64,000 nucleotides of DNA from Synaphobranchus kaupii (taxonomy: Eukaryota; Chordata; Actinopteri; Anguilliformes; Synaphobranchidae): the NCBI GenBank assembly GCA_029718625.1, contig CM056378.1:63759027-63823026 (forward strand), written 5' to 3'. Position 1 is the stretch's first letter, and each line of letters starts with the position of its first letter. The notes under the pieces were generated by a model. It made no database searches. It saw only the letters and a list, made by a program, of their open reading frames with translations, and was not told the origin of the DNA. Shown piece by piece: positions 59,421 through 64,000 of this stretch. A program made the translations under genes and the position numbers.

Positions 59421-60497
59421 TGTGATGTTCTCACTCCCGTCCTCGTTTCCTGTGTTTTCCTTCTCCCCTTGTTTCATGTTCGTCTCTCCCTAGTTCGTTT
59501 CCCCCGTGCTGCAGGTTGGGCGTGGTGTTTCCCTTTCGTGTCACTCTGTCCCACTACTCTTCTTCCGCCTATCCCATTCCTCCATTTTGCATGCATTCCT
59601 CACACTCTCTACTCTGTTAATCACCCTTTGCATACATTCGCACGTGGCACTTAATTGATACCAATTAATGTTTGTATTTAGTCACCCGGTGTTCTCTGTC
59701 CTGTGCCAGTTCATTAACTCTCCTTGTCTGAACCTCTGGTCTTGTCTTGGTGATACCTAGTATCCAGTCTAGTCTCGCAGTTTAAGCCTTTGTCTTGTAC
59801 CGGCGTTAACTCGCCTCTCTACTCCGTCTAGTTTCCGTCTAGCTCTCGCCTGGAACGGCGCTTCCTGCTGTTCGCTTATTCCCTGCCTCGCTGTACTAAC
59901 GTCTGCTTGAGTCAGCCAACCTGCAGTTGTTTGCTACCCCTGCCTGTGTTGCTGTTTCCTGCCCATCCATCTGCCGTGTGTGCATGCAGCCGGGGCTCCA
60001 GCTCCTCCACTCTGCGGCGGTGCCCGCCTCCTGCCTGTGCTGCTGCTGCTGTGCTGCTGCTGCTGTTGCTGTTCTGCCGCTGCGCCCACGTCCAGCCCGG
60101 ACTCCGCTCCACTATCCTGCACTACTCCTGCCACTCCACTCTGCCCTGCTCCCCGCTCCTCCTCTGCTCAGCCTGCCTGGTTTTCCGTCTCCATCTCCAG
60201 CCCCTGGCCTCTCCTGTTCCCGCTGCTCCCCTGCTGATACCATTACCCGGACTGTTAGTCTTTAAATGTTCTCCCTATGCTTCAGGAGGAATTCTGGTCG
60301 AAGCAATAATTTATTAAGAGCTACGCGCTCTGTCTGTCTTTCCTAAGTCCAGTTCCGGCTTGGAACAATAACTGCCTTTGCCTTTTCTCCCCATGCTTCA
60401 GGAGTGAATTCTGGTCAAAGCAATAAAATAATTGAGTATTGGCATTCCTGTGTTCGAGTCATGCATTTGAGTCCAGTCCATATCCGGGGTCATAACA
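59421..60497 (+). repeat. 3' LTR of the Gypsy element, 1077 bp
   Basis: Nearly identical to the 5' LTR apart from scattered substitutions (CGTCCTCG for CGCCCTCTTG at the start), a shorter CTG run near 60040-60075 and loss of CCGCTC near 60155. It carries AATAAA at 60422-60427. Confidence 0.93.
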
Positions 60498-60502
60498 CAT
60501 TT

Positions 60503-61381
60503 GTCTCCTTGTTTTTAATTCTCTTTATCTGCTCGTTCAGCACTGGATCGAATTGTGCCATCAATTCCACCTGTGACAAGAAATTGCCATTGTGTGGGTC
60601 ATTTAAGACATTCGTATGCCCCCTCAAAGCCTGTGCTCAGCTAGATGACATATGATGGCAATCACTCTCGTTATGACACCTTTGCGGTGTTGCACCTGAA
60701 GCTGCATCAAATCTTGATGGATCTGATCAATGGCTGACTTAGTTTGTAATCTCTTCTGTAGATCATGCCAACTTCCCATATTGTCAGTGTGTGCCTTTGA
60801 GTACTCATGTTCTTTCAAATGACTGGCCAGGTTCTTCCATGTCCGAAAACCCCCTTTACTAAGTGCATTTTTGTGCTTTCCAAAAAGCATGCATGCAAAG
60901 CAGAAGACTGCATCTGTGCTGGTGGAGTATACAAGCCATGATTCTTTTTTTTTGGAGTATACAAGTTTGAATTTCTCCCCATTTCATAGTTTTCCTTTGT
61001 GAATCTACGAGGATTCTTTTCCAAATTCTGAGGGAAAACTATATCTGTGACTTGGAGAGGCCCTTTTTTCACAATTTCACTGTGCTCAATATCACCTAAG
61101 ACACTTGGCCATTGTGCAGGGTCATCTGCTATGATTAAACTGCTTGGAGTACTTTCTGTTGTGGTGGTGCCGCTGGTACAGGTAGGAGTATACTCATCCT
61201 CATCATAGGGAGGTGGTTTTGGTGATTTGATGGATGGTTCTTTTATTTTGCTGGTCGAATGGGTATTAAGTGGTGTGTCATCCTCATCATCATGAGCAGG
61301 TGATGGTGTTTGTGTGTCCAAAGAGCTGGAGGTGGTGGAATTATGAGGATATATTGAACTCACGGTTATCAGTGTCGACAA
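60503..61381 (-). pseudogene. hAT transposase, N-terminal part with TTF-type finger
   Basis: On the minus strand the frame from 61381 has an acidic, Ser/Thr-rich start (TQTPSPAHDDEDDTPLN), then DDPAQWPSVLGD, KKGPLQVTDIVFPQN and RRFTKENYEM. These are the signature of the TTF/ZMYM1-like zinc-finger region before hAT transposases. After a shift near 60885 it continues GGFRTWKNLASHLKEHEYSK and AHTDNMGSW. The usual cysteine pair region is partly lost around 60940-60890. The Gypsy element cuts the gene at 60498-60502, and coding continues at 54773. The start codon is uncertain; no clear ATG precedes the conserved part. Confidence 0.82.
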
Positions 61382-61711
61382 TAGGCCTTGATGGTGAAAA
61401 AAACTTCAATAATGCTCCTGAGGCAAAACAAGAAGAACAAAACAAATGGGGATAGCACTGTTTATTTTCCCGCTAGGGAACTTCAGTTGTAACCCCAGCA
61501 ACAACAAAAAAGACATAAACAGTGGCCAGTGGAGCAGACCCACAACACACAAACATATCAAACAAAGAAATTCAATATAATCATTGCATTAATCAAATTA
61601 ATTAAGTGAATTAAGTGTAATAGCCTATAGCCAAACGTCATGATTAAAAATAGCCCCCGCTGTCCCGACATGACCAGTGTTATCAAGCAGTCCATATATC
61701 AGTATATCAGT
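61382..61711. other. Probable 5' flank of the hAT gene, no feature recognised
   Basis: AT-rich DNA shared in its first 60 bp with the flank of the extra exon copy near 42500-42560 (CAATAATGCTCCTGAGG against CAATAGTGCTCCTCGGG). No terminal inverted repeat of the hAT element could be identified. Confidence 0.45.
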
Positions 61712-62037
61712 AGCAGTGGCGGCTGCTGACCAGAATTTTTGGTGAAGCAAACCCACAATTTTCTTTCTACCTGTGAAAATCGAACCCCTGCTTTACCTGT
61801 TGAGCTAGGCCATTTTTGGGTTGTTTAACACTGACCACGTCAACTGACCAGCTGTAGGCAGAAAAGAGCTGGTGGCTATTTAAAACAGGTTTATATTTCT
61901 TGACAACTCATCACTATGGCTGTACCATTTAAATTGAGCTGCCTTCTCTCAAATCCTGCCTTCTCTTAAATTGCGCTGCCTTCTCTCAAATCGCTCTGGA
62001 TAAGAGCGTCTGCCAAATGACTATAATGTAAATGAAT
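61712..62037. repeat. hAT-like end plus SINE fragments
   Basis: It starts CAGTGGCGGCTGCTGACCAG, a typical hAT-type terminus. At 61775-61832 the minus strand has Pol III boxes TAGCTCAACAGG and GGTTCGATT only about 10 bp apart, as in a shortened tRNA-derived SINE head. At 61993-62035 CTCTGGATAAGAGCGTCTGC followed by CAAATGACTATAATGTAAATG is the tail typical of fish V-SINE-type elements. The pieces are incomplete and in different orientations. Confidence 0.6.
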
Positions 62038-62179
62038 AACACCAGATAGAATAGAATGACAAGTAGCTATGTACACACTCATTTATTAGTATCCAAATTA
62101 TTTAATCACCTATGCATACTCAAATCCACCTGCACCGTAGCTGAAATAGCTTCGTTCAGATCATTTTGAATCGTTTTAT

Positions 62180-62819
62180 GCCCTATTCACTGGAGTAGTA
62201 TTACCTGGGGACCTCATGTGATTTGTGGAGTTAGTCTGTGATCTTAATCCCGAGCTAATCTGCATTTCCGTAAAGTCAAAATTCCCCACCGTAAATTACC
62301 TACCATATTTCGCACAAAACAGGTCATCTGATAATATTAGTCCTGTGTGAATCGGCATCTCAGTAATTTGGGGTGATTTTTTTTTTCCCAGCAAGGATTC
62401 CTTGTTTTTTCCCCGCTTTTTTCTTAATCTTTCCGAGTTGACATTTATGGAGGCTGGGGTGGAAATTATTAATGCTAATTCTGACATTTTGGGTGCGATT
62501 CTTACACCAAAAGAATTTAAATGTTACTGCTGAATTTAGGAATTCTAGCCTATTCGACTCTGTAGCCAGCTTCAACACACCAATTTGCATACGTTGTGCA
62601 AATGTGCAGAAAAACCGAGAATATGGAAGTAGCCTATATAAATATTAAGTTTCATTCGTACCCGTTGATAATCCCTGGGATTTCATAATTAAATTTGAGT
62701 GAAATACTGACTGCGTTTATCCCGTGCGAATGCGCCACATAAAACTAGTCGGGGGATAATTCCTAAATCATATGAGGTCACCAGGTAGCCTAATACCCTA
62801 GTCCAGTGCGAATAGGCCA
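62180..62819. mobile_element. Probable MITE with imperfect inverted ends
   Basis: GCCCTATTCACTGGAGTAG then CCTGGGGACCTCATGTGATT at 62180-62225 is matched, inverted, by AATCATATGAGGTCACCAGG then GTCCAGTGCGAATAGGCC at 62766-62818, with a few small gaps. No clear target duplication or coding sequence is seen; the superfamily is undetermined. Confidence 0.55.
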
Positions 62820-63208
62820 TTTGACATCCCGGAGAACACAGAGGGTGACCTGAACGTCATCATAACGGGAAGGAAGCTCAGTCAACTCCCCGCTCTGTTA
62901 TCCCAATTTTCACTCGTTATTCCCCTAAATGCCAGCTCAGGACGACCCAAGAATCGCATCGATCAACCTCTCAGGAATGTCACGGTTTTCCGCACTAACG
63001 TTATTTTGTAATGCGTGCACCTTCATCAATAAAATTATCATTCTCAGACTCAATTCGCACGGTTACACTACTGTCATGCTCCTTCGATATTACATTAATT
63101 TTAGCAGACCTGAATTACGTAGCCTAAATCATGAAAGTCATCTCTCGCAAACATTGAACATCTCCTGTAGCAACACACTTGGATAAACAATAATAGGCTT
63201 TCCTTTAA
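62820..63208. other. Non-coding DNA, nothing recognised
   Basis: No repeat end, exon or RNA gene is recognised. The segment ends at TTAA (63205-63208), the presumed target site of the foldback element that follows. Confidence 0.45.
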
Positions 63209-64000
63209 AGGGGACATGAAGCCCTCGTAAAGTGGCTCTGGTTCGTTAGCTTTTTACCTTAAATTAGATATGACCGTGCGTTTCAATCTCAAACTGATCA
63301 GTATTTGCTGGAAAAAAAAGTTGAAATTAGTTTTTTTTCCACTAGGGCGCAGCCATTTTGGACCAACTGCGGTCATGACGTCACTAGGTTGGTTGGACTC
63401 TGCTGCTCAATGTATTCCTATGGGAAAATAGCTGATTTTCAGTGAGCTCAACGATGTATCGTGAGGACAAAATAAAACAAAAAACGCACAGACGGTCTTT
63501 TTCTATTGCCCCAAGATGCTCAAATGAGTATTACCAAACAAAACTTAATTTAGAACTTAATTTCCACAAACTGCTTCTGACCATACTAATGCTGTGGCCA
63601 GCAACTGAAGCGCCGCTGCATTGCCTTGATATATTACTTAACAGTCTGCAAATATATACCTACCGTGACCTAGCATCACAAGCTAACAATTATTTTATAT
63701 AGGCAATATTAGCTAGACAAGACTTTAGCTCCCAAACCGTTTATCAAGGCCACGCAGCGGCGCTGCAGTTGCCGGCTCATCAGGCCACAGCATTAGCTAT
63801 GGTCAGAAGCAGTTAGTGGAAATTAAGTTCTAAATTAAATTTTGTTCGGTAATACTCATTTGAGCATCTTGGGGCAATAGAAAAAGACCGTCTGTGCGTT
63901 CTTTGTTTTATTTTTTCCTCACAATACATCGTTGAGCTCACTGAAAGTCAGCTATTTTCCCATAGGAATACATTGAGCAGCAGAGTCCAACCAACCTAGT
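63209..64000. mobile_element. Foldback element running off the right edge
   Basis: Positions 63383-63640 are an inverted copy of about 63743-64000: 63383 pairs with 64000, with the centre near 63691. The outer left part begins AGGGGACATGAAGCCCTCG after TTAA. If symmetric, it should end near 64174, outside the window. The spacer is about 100 bp and there is no credible protein. Confidence 0.82.

Larger units (their letters stand above)
54779..60497 (+). mobile_element. Ty3/Gypsy chromodomain LTR retrotransposon, 5719 bp, defective
   Basis: LTRs at 54779-55862 and 59421-60497 start TGTGATG and end TAACA, with a 5-bp target duplication CATTT at 54774-54778 and 60498-60502. The interior holds gag-like and pol-like sequence in the order reverse transcriptase, RNase H, integrase, chromodomain. 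The protease segment is missing, and several stops and shifts break the frames. It interrupts the hAT transposase gene. Confidence 0.95.

Noticed and set aside
55235..60317. 140- and 136-codon frames in the Gypsy LTRs, Cys- or Leu-rich
   Set aside because: They come from the CTG triplet run and CCTGCC-rich LTR sequence, not from a conserved protein.
61775..61832. Functional tRNA gene
   Set aside because: The anticodon arm is missing and no cloverleaf can form; it fits a SINE head fragment.

Overview
The window looks like teleost fish genomic DNA made almost entirely of repeats. It contains a Tc1-like transposon with a DD34E transposase, Kolobok-, PIF/Harbinger- and hAT-type DNA transposons, chromodomain Ty3/Gypsy LTR retrotransposons and a fish SINE-like tail. 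I see no bacterial operon structure and no host protein-coding gene. The species cannot be named from the sequence alone.

Positions 1-34420 are one continuous GC-rich minisatellite whose left end lies outside the window. The basic unit is 33 bp, with a 31-bp variant, and carries a short palindromic core. Units form subfamilies arranged in higher-order blocks of about 1.5-1.9 kb; one marker block recurs nine times. The last 1.8 kb is the most diverged, as expected at an array edge. Because 33 is a multiple of three, long stop-free frames occur on both strands; I regard none as genes.

Positions 34421-42600 are AT-rich DNA packed with DNA transposons. A foldback repeat is split by a 1.57-kb Harbinger element (35590-37157). 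A 733-bp hAT MITE (37673-38405) has a perfect 8-bp target duplication and sits on the tip of a second, 178-bp MITE. A full-length Tc1-like element (38768-40404) has a frameshifted transposase. A spare first-exon fragment of an hAT transposase gene lies at 42180-42580.

Positions 42600-61400 are a nested stack. An hAT transposase gene (minus strand, TTF-finger/ZMYM1-like) is the oldest layer. A Kolobok element (42769-53514) entered its last coding segment at TTAA, and a Gypsy element (54779-60497) entered its middle. The Kolobok transposase is itself split by a Harbinger element (50814-51604). Its other end holds a Tc1-like element (42827-49687), which contains a foldback repeat, which contains a non-autonomous LTR retrotransposon (43016-48795). 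The interior of that last element is mostly in-frame tandem repeats forming a 944-codon open frame. Target-site duplications support five of these insertions: the two LTR elements, Kolobok, Tc1-like and Harbinger.

Positions 61400-64000 hold SINE- and hAT-like fragments, a probable MITE (62180-62819) and the left 80% of a foldback element (from 63209) that runs off the window. Every transposase or retrotransposon protein found here is broken, so nothing appears able to move on its own. The two LTR elements share sequence, suggesting that the repeat-filled one was mobilised by proteins of relatives of the other.
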